From: Propionibacteriales bacterium
Lineage (GTDB): Bacteria > Actinomycetota > Actinomycetes > Propionibacteriales > Nocardioidaceae
Assembly (NCBI GenBank): GCA_009379735.1
Contig: WHTB01000013.1
Coordinates: 1-33,945, forward strand
Reading direction: 5' to 3'
DNA: 33,945 nt
In this document: piece by piece, positions 16,429 to 24,481 of the stretch
How positions within the stretch are numbered: the stretch's first letter is position 1
Layout: each line of letters starts with the position of its first letter
Made by a program: the position numbers and the translations under genes
The notes under the pieces: generated by a model
Told to the model about the DNA's origin: nothing
Database searches by the model: none
What the model saw: only the letters and a program-made list of their open reading frames with translations

Positions 16429-17226
16429 TCACACGTCCGCCAGGTCCTTGCCGAGCCGAGTACGTGCCGGCCGGTCCGGCTCGAGCATGTCCAGTACACG
16501 CCGCTGGATCTCGACGAGCGCGACGTCCTCGGGCGAGCGAGGACGGCCGATCGGGACGTCGAACTCGTCGACGACCCGGGCAGGGCGAGGACTCACCACG
16601 CAGATCCGATCCCCCAGAAACGCCGCCTCCAAGGCGTTATGGGTCACGAAGAGCACCGTTGTCTGCTGCTCCGAGACGATCTCGAGCAGCTCGAAGCGAA
16701 GACGCCGAGCGGTCAGCTCGTCCAGGTTGCTGAAGGGTTCGTCCATGAGGAGCACGTCCGGCTCGATCACGAGCCCACGGGCCAGCGACACCCGCTGCTG
16801 CATTCCACCGGAGAGGCTCAAGGGGTACGCGTCGGCGAAGTCTGCGAGACCTACCAGGGCGAGGTACTCATCGGTCCGTTCCCGCCAGCTCTTCTTCGGT
16901 TCGCCTTTGCCGGCCAACGCGAACTCGAGGTTCTGTCGCACCGTCCGCCAGTTCAGCAGCTGAGGTCGCTGGAAGACATAGCCGCAGGTGAGGGCACCCC
17001 AGCCAGCGGAGCCGCCCACGCTGACCGTGCCCGAGTCGGGTGCTGTCAGACCGGCGAGAATGTCGAGCGTCGTCGACTTCCCGCAGCCTGACGGCCCAAG
17101 CAGACAAACGACCTCGCCGTCGTTGACGGTGAGGCTGAAGTCGTGCAGAACCTGCAGCACCCCAGTTCCGGACTTCACTGGGTAGGCCTTGTTCAGTTTC
17201 TCTAGCTCAATGGTGGCCATCGTCAT
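16429..17226 (-). CDS. NitT/TauT-type ABC transporter ATPase 2
   Basis: A 265-residue ATPase of importer 2 with Walker A GPSGCGKST, Q-loop VFQRPQLLNW, signature LSGGMQQR, Walker B VLLMDEP and VTHN, in which the switch His is followed by Asn in place of the common Asp. The start is uncertain: ATG at 17226, ATG at 17220, or a GTG at 17277 that overlaps the S2 stop as GTGA and adds 17 residues. The first conserved strand (IELEKLNKAYPV) favours the later ATGs; the overlap habit of this operon favours the GTG. Confidence 0.93.
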   Translation of the reverse strand: MTMATIELEKLNKAYPVKSGTGVLQVLHDFSLTVNDGEVVCLLGPSGCGKSTTLDILAGLTAPDSGTVSVGGSAGWGALTCGYVFQRPQLLNWRTVRQNLEFALAGKGEPKKSWRERTDEYLALVGLADFADAYPLSLSGGMQQRVSLARGLVIEPDVLLMDEPFSNLDELTARRLRFELLEIVSEQQTTVLFVTHNALEAAFLGDRICVVSPRPARVVDEFDVPIGRPRSPEDVALVEIQRRVLDMLEPDRPARTRLGKDLADV

Positions 17227-17273
17227 CCCGTCGATCGACTCGGAGCGTGAACAGCGTCGTGGTGGGTGGCTCC

Positions 17274-17525
17274 TCACTCAGGGTTGTCGTGGTGGGCGTC
17301 TATCTCGCGGAGCAGCTTGCGGAACAGCTCATGGGGTGCGCGAGCCAGCGACTCGAGCTCGGTGGAGTCGAGCACGATCTCGTTGCCGGCGACGGTGTCT
17401 CGGACGACGAGGCTGATCGCGTCCCCGCGTCGTGCATAGTGCAGCTCCACCAGGGAGAACTCGTTGCGGATGACAGCCGCCGGCGGCAGCGGGGTGTCCT
17501 TGTCCGTCTCTGACTCCGTAGTCAT
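17274..17525 (-). CDS. Small dioxygenase-linked protein S2 (homologue of S1)
   Basis: An 83-residue soluble, acidic protein of unrecognised family, with no Cys and no membrane segment. It aligns without gaps to S1 over about 50 residues: I-x-NEFS (21-24 for NEFS) and VLD-x2-ELESL (51-60), with a conserved Phe soon after. The spacing between NEFS and LD is 31 residues in both proteins. It lacks the alanine-rich N-terminus and acidic tail of S1, so the core is the conserved unit. The ATG is seven bases beyond the beta 2 stop, and the ABC ATPase follows. It occupies the same position (third after alpha and beta) as S1. Confidence 0.8.
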   Translation of the reverse strand: MTTESETDKDTPLPPAAVIRNEFSLVELHYARRGDAISLVVRDTVAGNEIVLDSTELESLARAPHELFRKLLREIDAHHDNPE

Positions 17526-17532
17526 GGCACGC

Positions 17533-18048
17533 CTAGAAGATAAAGGTGAGGTTGTAGATGGGGTACTCCCGGTCGATCAGGAGACAGGTCTTCTCCCTGA
17601 TTCGCCACGGCTCACCTGGCGCGATGAGGTAGCGACAGCGGGCGGCGAAGGTGCGAGGTTTCGCCAGCCCGACATGGAAGACGTCACCGTTGCGCAGCTC
17701 GTGAACCGTCTGGTTGCAGAGCACCTCGAGGAGCCCGTCCGCGGTGTCACGAACCTCGATGTTGGTCACATCGTGCTGCGTCCTCGACGGGGGGTTCTGC
17801 GCGTGCGCCAGCGTCTTGGTGAGACGGAATACGCGCTCCTCCATCCCTGCCTTCGTGTCCCTGATCAGCGACGGTTCGCGGGGGTCGTCGCTGACCACGA
17901 TCGGCAGCGAGTAGGTCGCATCTTCGGTGAACATGTCGACCCACTCGTCGAAGCGGCGGTCGTCGAGCAACCGCGCCTCGCGGTGGAGGAGGTCCTGCAC
18001 TGTGAGGAGTCTCTCGACCTTTCCGACGGCCTGCGTTGCCGCGCTCAC
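17533..18048 (-). CDS. Ring-hydroxylating dioxygenase, beta subunit 2
   Basis: A 171-residue small subunit. Marks are HREARLLDDRRFDEWVDMFTEDATYSLPIV, the central SRTQHDVTNIEV, and a C-terminal CLLIDREYPIYNLTFIF. It resembles BenB/AntB-type beta subunits. The GTG at 18048 overlaps the alpha 2 stop as GTGA. It should form the oxygenase with alpha 2. Confidence 0.92.
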   Translation of the reverse strand: MSAATQAVGKVERLLTVQDLLHREARLLDDRRFDEWVDMFTEDATYSLPIVVSDDPREPSLIRDTKAGMEERVFRLTKTLAHAQNPPSRTQHDVTNIEVRDTADGLLEVLCNQTVHELRNGDVFHVGLAKPRTFAARCRYLIAPGEPWRIREKTCLLIDREYPIYNLTFIF

Positions 18049-19352
18049 GCCTTGACCGCCTCGTTCAACATCCGCTTCCGCCACTCGCGGTAGATCGAGC
18101 GCTGCGGGTTCTCGTCCGTCGAGTGACCCACGCTCTCGCCGTACTCGTTGACCTCTTCGCGGGCCAGCCCCCGGCTCAGTTCCATCCAGGGGGTCGCGCC
18201 GACGTTCACGCCGGTCTGCGCACACACGAAGATCTCGATGTCGTCGGGCTGGCCGAAGCTGGCCGGCCCGAAGAAGCGCTGGTGCTCGGTGAGACGGTCA
18301 CGGTTGAACTCGTCGCTCGCTCCGACCAACGTCGTCGGGTAGACGTCGACGTACGTCTTGTCGACCTCGACCGGCCGGATCACCCTGATGTGGGACTCGA
18401 ACAGGTACAGGTTGGGGAAGATGAAGATGTTCCGCTGGGTGAGCACCTCCTCCATCCGCTCGTCGCCGTAGGCATCGGCGATCTGCTGCCGATACTCCGG
18501 GTTGCTCTTGGTGTCGTAGGTGCCGAGCATCCCGTCGGCTCGCTCCAGGAGCCCGTCACCGTGCGGCAACCCCTTGGCGTAGTTCTTGGCTCCCACCCGG
18601 TTCCGGGCTCTCGAGATGTCAGCCGCCTTGCGCTCGCCGGAGCGTTCCAGGATGTTGGCGTACGACTCGTGTACGTAGTTGCCGTGGTAGCCGTCGACGC
18701 CGTTCTCCATCTGCAGCTTCCAGTTGCCCGGGTAGTCATACCGGTGGGCACCGATGGGGACGGTGACCTCCCCGTCCGGTGCGCGGTCGCACCACGCGTC
18801 GACGTACCGCCGCACTCCCCCGAGCCGCTCGGACAGTGGCTCGCAGTCGGGGGCGATGTTGGCAAAGATCAGGCCGCGGTACGTCTCGACGTTCGGCACC
18901 GCCCCGAGCCGCAGCCCCCAGGTGTCGAAGTCCTTCGGGTATCCGCTGCGCTGCGCTGCGCCGATCAACGTGCCGTCGTTTCGGTACATCCAGCCGTGGT
19001 ACGGGCAGCGGAACGTGGCGGCATGGCCCCGCTCATCGCGGCAGACCACGGAGCCGCGATGCGCACACCGGTTGAAGAGCACGTGCACCTCGCCGTGATC
19101 GTCCCGGCTGATGATGACCGGCTGCCGCCCGATCGCGCCCGTGCAGTAGTCACCTGGGTTGGGCACCATGGACTCGTGTGCGACGAAGACCCACGACGTC
19201 TCGAAGATCCGGCTCATCTCGAGCGCGAAGATGTCGGGGCGCACGTACACATCGGAGTGAACCCTGAACCTCCCGGGCTCCTCGACCACGAGATCGGAGA
19301 CGTTGTGGTCGAGGACACCGGCGCCGCCGAATCCGGGGCTTTGCAGAGTCAT
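18045..19352 (-). CDS. Rieske ring-hydroxylating dioxygenase, alpha subunit 2 (benzoate dioxygenase-like)
   Basis: A 435-residue catalytic subunit. Rieske ligands are C96-A-H98 and C116-P-Y-H119; the iron site is D220-x2-H223-x4-H228, with the distal Asp in GQPDDIEIF (about 370). The run from SRIFETSWVFVAHES through NPGDY and GRQPVIISRD, and the segment YDYPGNWKLQMENGVDGYH, strongly recall BenA/AntA-type oxygenases that attack aromatic acids at the carboxylate-bearing carbon and its neighbour. The chosen start is ATG 19352; ATG 19370 would add six residues. It heads the long minus-strand operon and reads divergently from IclR2. Confidence 0.93.
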   Translation of the reverse strand: MTLQSPGFGGAGVLDHNVSDLVVEEPGRFRVHSDVYVRPDIFALEMSRIFETSWVFVAHESMVPNPGDYCTGAIGRQPVIISRDDHGEVHVLFNRCAHRGSVVCRDERGHAATFRCPYHGWMYRNDGTLIGAAQRSGYPKDFDTWGLRLGAVPNVETYRGLIFANIAPDCEPLSERLGGVRRYVDAWCDRAPDGEVTVPIGAHRYDYPGNWKLQMENGVDGYHGNYVHESYANILERSGERKAADISRARNRVGAKNYAKGLPHGDGLLERADGMLGTYDTKSNPEYRQQIADAYGDERMEEVLTQRNIFIFPNLYLFESHIRVIRPVEVDKTYVDVYPTTLVGASDEFNRDRLTEHQRFFGPASFGQPDDIEIFVCAQTGVNVGATPWMELSRGLAREEVNEYGESVGHSTDENPQRSIYREWRKRMLNEAVKA

Positions 19353-19433
19353 GGCGGTGATACCCCTCATCGGCACAGGTCGCCTGGACAACACGCACGC
19401 TAGGGAGAGGGGACCGGGCGAGCAACGGTAGGC

Positions 19434-19448
19434 TGCCATTGGATGGCA
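19434..19448. promoter_or_regulatory. Perfect palindrome between alpha 2 and iclR2, probable IclR2 operator
   Basis: TGCCAT-TGG-ATGGCA is a perfect 6-3-6 inverted repeat. It lies 82 bp upstream of the alpha 2 start and 65 bp upstream of the IclR2 start in a 161-bp divergent region. The 15-bp size and position suit an IclR-family operator controlling both directions. The sequence differs from the TTC-N9-GAA sites, in line with the different recognition helix of IclR2. Confidence 0.6.
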
Positions 19449-19513
19449 ACTCGCCAGTGTTTTGCATTGCCTCGCTACACACCGGCCGCCGGTCCGCGAC
19501 CTCGGGGCGAAAG

Positions 19514-20275
19514 ATGGTGAACGAAGTGGCGCGCAGCACAGGGCCGGCCGGCGTCAGCGTGTCGAGCAAGTTGCTCGCCGTTCTCGCCTGTTTCGACGTC
19601 GAGCGTCCCACCCTGACCTTGAGCGAGATCGCGGAAGCGGCGGGGCTGCCCCTGTCGACGGCGCGGCGGCTGATCATGGAGCTGACCGTGTGGGGCGGCC
19701 TTGAGCGCCTCCCCAGTGGGCGCTACCGCGTCGGGACGCGGCTCTGGGAGATCGGGTCGTCGGCACCGAGACAGCGTGACCTGCGCGAGGCGGCACTGCC
19801 CTACATGCAGGACCTCTACGAGGCCGCACAGGAGAACGTCCAGCTGATCGTGCTCGACGGTCTGCAGGCGCTGTGCGTCGACAAGATCTACGGCAAGCGT
19901 GCCGTTCCGACTGAGACAGACGTCGGTGGCCGGATGCCGCTGCACGCCACCGGGGCCGGGAAGGCACTGCTCGCGTTCTCCGCACCCGACCTCCTTCACC
20001 GGGCGATCGAGGCAGGTCTCACCCGGTGCACTCCCCACACTCTGGTCGAGCCGGGCCGACTCGCCGCCTCCCTCGAGAAGGCACGAGAAACGGGCCTGGC
20101 GTACTCCAAGGAGGAGAAGGTGCTCGGCGCGGTCTCGGTGGCGTCACCTCTCATCGACCGTGATCGGCAGCTCCTCGGTGCAGTCGCGATCGTGGCCAAG
20201 GTCGGCACCCGGATGGACCGGCTCGGACTAGCCGTACGCACCGCCGCCCTGAGCATCTCCCGCGTCATCGGTTGA
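19514..20275 (+). CDS. IclR-family transcriptional regulator 2
   Basis: A 253-residue regulator. The winged helix (SKLLAVLACFDVERPTLTLSEIAEAAGLPLSTARRLIMEL) is followed by an effector domain with MPLHATGAGKALLAF and a C-terminal VLGAVSVASPLIDRD. Its recognition helix (LPLSTARRLIM) differs from those of IclR1 and IclR3. The ATG at 19514 is chosen for its position after GGGGCGAAAG; the frame is open further upstream. It probably regulates the divergent alpha 2 operon in response to an aromatic acid. Confidence 0.88.
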   Translation: MVNEVARSTGPAGVSVSSKLLAVLACFDVERPTLTLSEIAEAAGLPLSTARRLIMELTVWGGLERLPSGRYRVGTRLWEIGSSAPRQRDLREAALPYMQDLYEAAQENVQLIVLDGLQALCVDKIYGKRAVPTETDVGGRMPLHATGAGKALLAFSAPDLLHRAIEAGLTRCTPHTLVEPGRLAASLEKARETGLAYSKEEKVLGAVSVASPLIDRDRQLLGAVAIVAKVGTRMDRLGLAVRTAALSISRVIG

Positions 20276-20282
20276 CCCTCTT

Positions 20283-20329
20283 TCGCGCCGAGGTTGCACA
20301 TCCGTCCCGTCTTCTCGCGCCGAGGTTGC
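20283..20329. repeat. 15-bp perfect direct repeat between iclR2 and the SulP gene
   Basis: TCGCGCCGAGGTTGC occurs at 20283-20297 and 20315-20329, 32 bp apart, in the 92-bp gap between two convergent genes. Neither copy forms a terminator-like hairpin with a T-run. Function unknown. Confidence 0.5.
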
Positions 20330-20367
20330 GCGGGTGCACCAGTGGGTGGACGCGCCGCTGCGACCGC

Positions 20368-22074
20368 TCAGCTCGTGGTGCTGCCCGGCGGTGCGTGGGC
20401 CACACGGGAGGCGTGAACGCGTGCATGGGCGATGGCTTCGGGCGTGTGCACGAACAGGTGGCGTTCGTGGGCGAGGCCGTCATGGACGCCGAGCTCTCGC
20501 AGAACCCGTTCGTGGTGTGCTTGGACACCAGAGAGCAGCACCGTGATCCCGCGGCCTTCGAGCTGGGCGATGGTGTCGGCGAGCACGTGCGCGCCGGTGG
20601 CATCGATCGTGGTGACTCGTGACATCCGGAGTACGACCACCCGCACGTCGCTGACCTCGGCGAGCTCGAGCAGGAAGTCGTGGGCGGCGGCGAAGAACAG
20701 GGGCCCGTCGATGCGGTAGCACACGATGTGCTCGTCGAGCAGGGCCCGTTCCTCGTCGAAGTGGTCGCCCTCGTCGAGCGGCATCTCGTCGAGCCGGGCG
20801 GTGAGCGCGGTCTGTCGCAGGGCGACGAACCCGGCGACCACCAGGCCGACCAAGACCGCCGTCACCAGGTCGAACACGACGGTTGCGACCGCGGTGATCG
20901 CCAGGACGGCTGCGTCGCCCCTGGTCGCGCGGAGCAGAGCGCGCAGGCTCGACACTCTGACCATGTGCACGGCGGTGGCGATCAGTACGCCGGCCAGAGC
21001 TGCCAGCGGTATCTCGCCGACCCATCGGGCCGCCACCAGTACGACGGCGAGCAGAACGAGCGCATGGGTGACGGACGCCAGGCGTGAAGTGGCGCCAGAG
21101 CGCACATTGACCGCCGTACGTGCGATGGCCGCGGTCGCCGGGATCCCGCCGAAGAGGGGGGCACCGAGGTTGGCGAGCCCTTGGCCGACCAGTTCGCGGT
21201 CGGAGTCGTGGCGTTGACCCACGCTGATGGCGTCGGCAACGGTTGCCGAGAGCAGGCTCTCCAGGGCCGCCAGCGCGGCGACTGCGATCGCGGGCAGGAC
21301 GAGGGCGTCCAGGTCGGCAAGGGGGACCGTGGGCAGGGTCGGTGCCGGAAGCGCCGACGGGATGCTGTGGATCTGGACTGCTCCCAGGTTGAAGACCCCG
21401 TTGGCGACAGCCGCGGCGGCCACGGCGATCAACGAGCCGGGCAGGCTGGGTCGGACCCGGGCAAGGGTCAGAATGCCGACCACGACGGCCAGGGTCATGC
21501 CGACCGGGATCCAGACGGGATCGGCCAGCCAGGCACAGACCGCGCGCACGGCGAGCACCAGCACCTTCTCTGCGTGCACCTGGACACCCAGGGCCGCCGG
21601 GAGCTGCTGCAGCCCGATGATGAGCGCGATGCCGACGGTGAAGCCCTCGACGACCGGGATCGGCACGTAGCGGATGAACCGTCCCGCGCCGGCGTACCCG
21701 AGTCCGATCAAGATCAGGCCCGCCAGCAAACCGACCACCAGCACACCGTCGGCGCCGTACACGGCGATGATCGGCACCAGCACCACGGTCATGGCCCCGG
21801 TGGGCCCACTGACCTGGACCCGGCTGCCGCCGAAGACAGCGGCGAGCCCGCCCGCCACGATCGCCGTGATCAGCCCGGCGCCGGCGCCCATCCCGGAGCT
21901 GACGCCGAAGCCCAAGGCGAGTGGCAGCGCGACCAGCCCCACCATCAGGCCAGCAGTGAGGTCGCGGCCCGGCCGCGCGTGAGCCCAGTCCGCGCGACGC
22001 GGCAACAGCGCAACGGTGCGGGACAGCGGGCCGCGTAGCCAGACCGGGCCTGGTCGGGCCGATGAGCCGGTCAC
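20368..22074 (-). CDS. SulP-family anion transporter with STAS domain
   Basis: A 568-residue membrane protein: an N-terminal transport domain (about residues 30-430, some ten to twelve helices) with the SulP hallmarks LMVGLVALPLALGFG and VQVSGPTGAMTVVL, then a cytoplasmic STAS domain (about 445-550; RIDGPLFFAAAH, VVVLRMSRVTTIDATGAHVL). The family carries sulfate, bicarbonate or dicarboxylates. The GTG start overlaps the ArsR stop as GTGA. Pairing with an ArsR repressor suggests metal- or redox-responsive control of uptake. Confidence 0.9.
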   Translation of the reverse strand: MTGSSARPGPVWLRGPLSRTVALLPRRADWAHARPGRDLTAGLMVGLVALPLALGFGVSSGMGAGAGLITAIVAGGLAAVFGGSRVQVSGPTGAMTVVLVPIIAVYGADGVLVVGLLAGLILIGLGYAGAGRFIRYVPIPVVEGFTVGIALIIGLQQLPAALGVQVHAEKVLVLAVRAVCAWLADPVWIPVGMTLAVVVGILTLARVRPSLPGSLIAVAAAAVANGVFNLGAVQIHSIPSALPAPTLPTVPLADLDALVLPAIAVAALAALESLLSATVADAISVGQRHDSDRELVGQGLANLGAPLFGGIPATAAIARTAVNVRSGATSRLASVTHALVLLAVVLVAARWVGEIPLAALAGVLIATAVHMVRVSSLRALLRATRGDAAVLAITAVATVVFDLVTAVLVGLVVAGFVALRQTALTARLDEMPLDEGDHFDEERALLDEHIVCYRIDGPLFFAAAHDFLLELAEVSDVRVVVLRMSRVTTIDATGAHVLADTIAQLEGRGITVLLSGVQAHHERVLRELGVHDGLAHERHLFVHTPEAIAHARVHASRVAHAPPGSTTS

Positions 22075-22409
22075 TGCGCCCGGAGGGTGGGCGACAGCTC
22101 GGACTCCAGGTCACCCTGCGCGGCGATCAGCCCGGACAGGATGCTTCGGGCGGCCAGCAGCAAGTCGCGGACCTCGGGAACGCTCACCGAGTAGATCACC
22201 TCGCCTCCCTGGCGGTGGAAGACCACCAGGGAGGTTCGCCGCAGGACGGCAAGCTGTTGGGAGAGGTTGCTGGGCTCGATCGCGATCTTCTCGAGGAGCT
22301 CGTGCACGGCATGGTCGCGCTCCGACAGCAACTCCAGGATCCGGATCCGGGCGGGATGTCCGAGGGTCTTGAAGAACTCGGCCTTGGCTTGGTAGAGCGG
22401 GACGCTCAC
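22071..22409 (-). CDS. ArsR/SmtB-family repressor
   Basis: A 112-residue winged-helix repressor: AEFFKTLGHPARIRILELLSERDHAVHELLEKI, recognition helix IEPSNLSQQLAVLRRTSLV, wing VVFHRQGGEVIYSV. No cysteine is present in the chosen product, so the classic thiolate metal site of ArsR or SmtB is missing. The GTG at 22409 is preferred for length; an upstream ATG at 22457 would add 16 residues that include a Cys. It is the first gene of the operon with the SulP gene. Confidence 0.85.
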   Translation of the reverse strand: MSVPLYQAKAEFFKTLGHPARIRILELLSERDHAVHELLEKIAIEPSNLSQQLAVLRRTSLVVFHRQGGEVIYSVSVPEVRDLLLAARSILSGLIAAQGDLESELSPTLRAQ

Positions 22410-22477
22410 GGCACAGCCCACATGCTGTCGATTCCTTCGCGGGACGGAGGGCCTCATCCGAGGCAGTTATCTGCAGG

Positions 22478-22511
22478 CTACATGAGTTGCGCAGTTCTTC
22501 AAGTCGTGTAG
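22478..22511. promoter_or_regulatory. Inverted repeat upstream of arsR/sulP, possible ArsR operator
   Basis: CTACATGA (22478-22485) and TCGTGTAG (22504-22511) pair at seven of eight positions across an 18-bp spacer that contains TTGCGCA. The element lies in the divergent region between the ArsR gene and the PEPCK-like gene, at a distance suited to repressor binding over the minus-strand promoter. Confidence 0.4.
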
Positions 22512-22636
22512 CCTTCGGGGACACGCGGCGTCGTGGAACCCAGGTCGTGCGCTCCGGCGCGCAGTATCCGGGCGCACCGCAGCGTCGCGCCGCGACCAGG
22601 ACATCCCCAGCTCAACAGCAGCGAGAGGACGGAACC

Positions 22637-24481
22637 GTGGTGGCCGATGTTGAGAAGGTGTTGGACGAAGCCGGTCTGAATAACCCGAAGGTGCGCGAAT
22701 ACGTCTCCTTCTGGGCCGAGTTGACCGGCGCCGACCGGGTCGAGGTCGTCACTGCCGCCGACGACGCCCGGCTGATCAAGGAGTCGCTCGAGGCCGGCGA
22801 GATCCTGCCGGCCGGCGAGGGCCGCTACTACTCGCGCAGCTACCACAAGGACACGGCCCGTTCGGAGGAGCGGACGATCGTCGCCACCAGCGAGGCGGAG
22901 GACCGCGGCGTTTACAACAACTGGCGGCTGGCATCCGAGATGCAGCCGATCCTCGAGGAGCGGATGCGCGGGGCGTCGGCTGGCAAGATCATGTACGTCA
23001 TCCCGTACCTGATGGCGCCTCCCGGCTCCCCGCTCGAGCCGTACGCCGCCGGGGTCGAGCTCACCGACCACCGCACCGTCGTGCTGCACATGATCCGGAT
23101 GGCCCGTGTCGGCGTGCAGTACGTCGAGAACCTCACCGATCCGAGCAGCTTCGTGCGTGCCGTCCACGTCACGGGCGACCTGGAACACCTCGGTCAGGGC
23201 ACCCCCGACGACCAGCGCTACTTCGTCACCGTGGGCGACGAGCGCACGATCTTGCACTTCGGGTCGTCGTACGGCGGCAACGCGTTGCTGGGCAAGATCG
23301 CTCATGGGCTGCGTCAGGCGTCGTACGACGGCTGGGCATCGGGGAAGTTCCTGGCCGAGCAGTTCATGCTCATCGGCATCACCGACAAGGAGACCGGCCG
23401 GAAGTACCACATCTGTGGCGGCTTCCCGAGCGCATCGGGCAAGACCAACCTGGCGATGATGCTGGCCCCCGACGCCCTCGGCGACCGCTACCACGTCTCC
23501 TTCTACGGCGACGACATCGCCTGGCTGTGGGTCGACCCGGAGGACGGCAAGCTCTATGGCATGAACCCCGAGTTCGGCGTGTTCGGGGTGGCCAAGGACA
23601 CCAACGAGACCACCAACCCGACGGCGCTGAAGTCCGTGAGCGAGGGCAGCCAAGCGCTGTTCACCAACGTCGCCTACAACGAGGCGACCCACGAGGTGTG
23701 GTGGGAGGGCAAGACACCCGAGCCCCCGGTCGATGTGACTGGCTGGCGAGACTGGAAGGGCAGCCTGATCTCGGAACGTCCGAAGCGGAGTGACGAGCCG
23801 TGGTCGCACCCGAACTCCCGCTTCACCACGACGCTGGCCAACGTGCCCAACGTCGCCGCCGACTTCGAGGACCCCCGCGGTGTGCCCATCGACGCCATCA
23901 TCTTCGGTGGCCGCACGCGCGACCGCGAGCCGCTGATCCGCGCGATCACCGACCTGGCCGAGGGCATCTACGACGGGCTGACCCTCGGCGCCGAGGCGAC
24001 CTTCGCGGCGGAGGGCATCGACGGTCAGCTGCGCTACGACCCGATGTCGATGCGACCCTTCATGTCCTACCCCGAAGGCGCTTATGCCGCGCACTGGCTG
24101 AAGATCATCGGCCGGGCCAGCGAGCAGCCGATCTTCGCCCACGTGAACTGGTTCCAGCGCGACCCCGGAGACGACCACTTCCTGTGGCCCGGCTACCGCG
24201 ACAACCTGCGGCCGCTGCTCTGGCTCATGCGCCTCAAGAACGGCGAAGTCACCGGTCGACAGACGCCGGTCGGTATCCTCCCGACCGAGGACGAGCTCAA
24301 CCTCGAGGGCGTCAGCATCACGCCCGATGACCTTCAGACGATCCTGTCGATCGACATCGACCGGTGGCGAGAAGAAATCACGAACCGCGGACAACACCTG
24401 ACCCAGTTCGACAACCTGCCCGACGAGATCTGGAAGGCACACCGCCGGATCGCCGGAGCGCTTCGGGACGAGGCGGGCTGA
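22637..24481 (+). CDS. Divergent GTP-PEPCK-family protein with altered metal site
   Basis: A 614-residue protein alignable end to end with GTP-dependent PEP carboxykinase, which makes PEP and CO2 from oxaloacetate. Conserved parts include TARSEERT (R75), MYVIPYLM, GSSYGGNALLGK, a kinase P-loop FPSASGKTN (263-271), GDDIAW (291-296), HPNSRF, and NWF...FLWPG. Key differences from canonical enzymes are GKK changed to GK220-I221, LAEH changed to LAEQ242, and the P-loop Cys of PSACGKT changed to Ser267. In rat PEPCK the second Lys and the His are Mn2+ ligands and the Cys is hyper-reactive. It may be an active variant, an enzyme with other specificity, or an inactive paralogue. The GTG start follows GAGAGGACGG. 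Confidence 0.88.
   Translation: MVADVEKVLDEAGLNNPKVREYVSFWAELTGADRVEVVTAADDARLIKESLEAGEILPAGEGRYYSRSYHKDTARSEERTIVATSEAEDRGVYNNWRLASEMQPILEERMRGASAGKIMYVIPYLMAPPGSPLEPYAAGVELTDHRTVVLHMIRMARVGVQYVENLTDPSSFVRAVHVTGDLEHLGQGTPDDQRYFVTVGDERTILHFGSSYGGNALLGKIAHGLRQASYDGWASGKFLAEQFMLIGITDKETGRKYHICGGFPSASGKTNLAMMLAPDALGDRYHVSFYGDDIAWLWVDPEDGKLYGMNPEFGVFGVAKDTNETTNPTALKSVSEGSQALFTNVAYNEATHEVWWEGKTPEPPVDVTGWRDWKGSLISERPKRSDEPWSHPNSRFTTTLANVPNVAADFEDPRGVPIDAIIFGGRTRDREPLIRAITDLAEGIYDGLTLGAEATFAAEGIDGQLRYDPMSMRPFMSYPEGAYAAHWLKIIGRASEQPIFAHVNWFQRDPGDDHFLWPGYRDNLRPLLWLMRLKNGEVTGRQTPVGILPTEDELNLEGVSITPDDLQTILSIDIDRWREEITNRGQHLTQFDNLPDEIWKAHRRIAGALRDEAG

Noticed and set aside
20283-20329. CRISPR array
   Set aside because: There are only two units of 15 bp with a 17-bp spacer, and no cas genes anywhere in the window.
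20480-22114. 544-codon minus-strand frame overlapping the SulP gene in another frame
   Set aside because: Its product is Arg/Gly/Ala-rich with no helices; the SulP frame has the expected membrane pattern and STAS domain.
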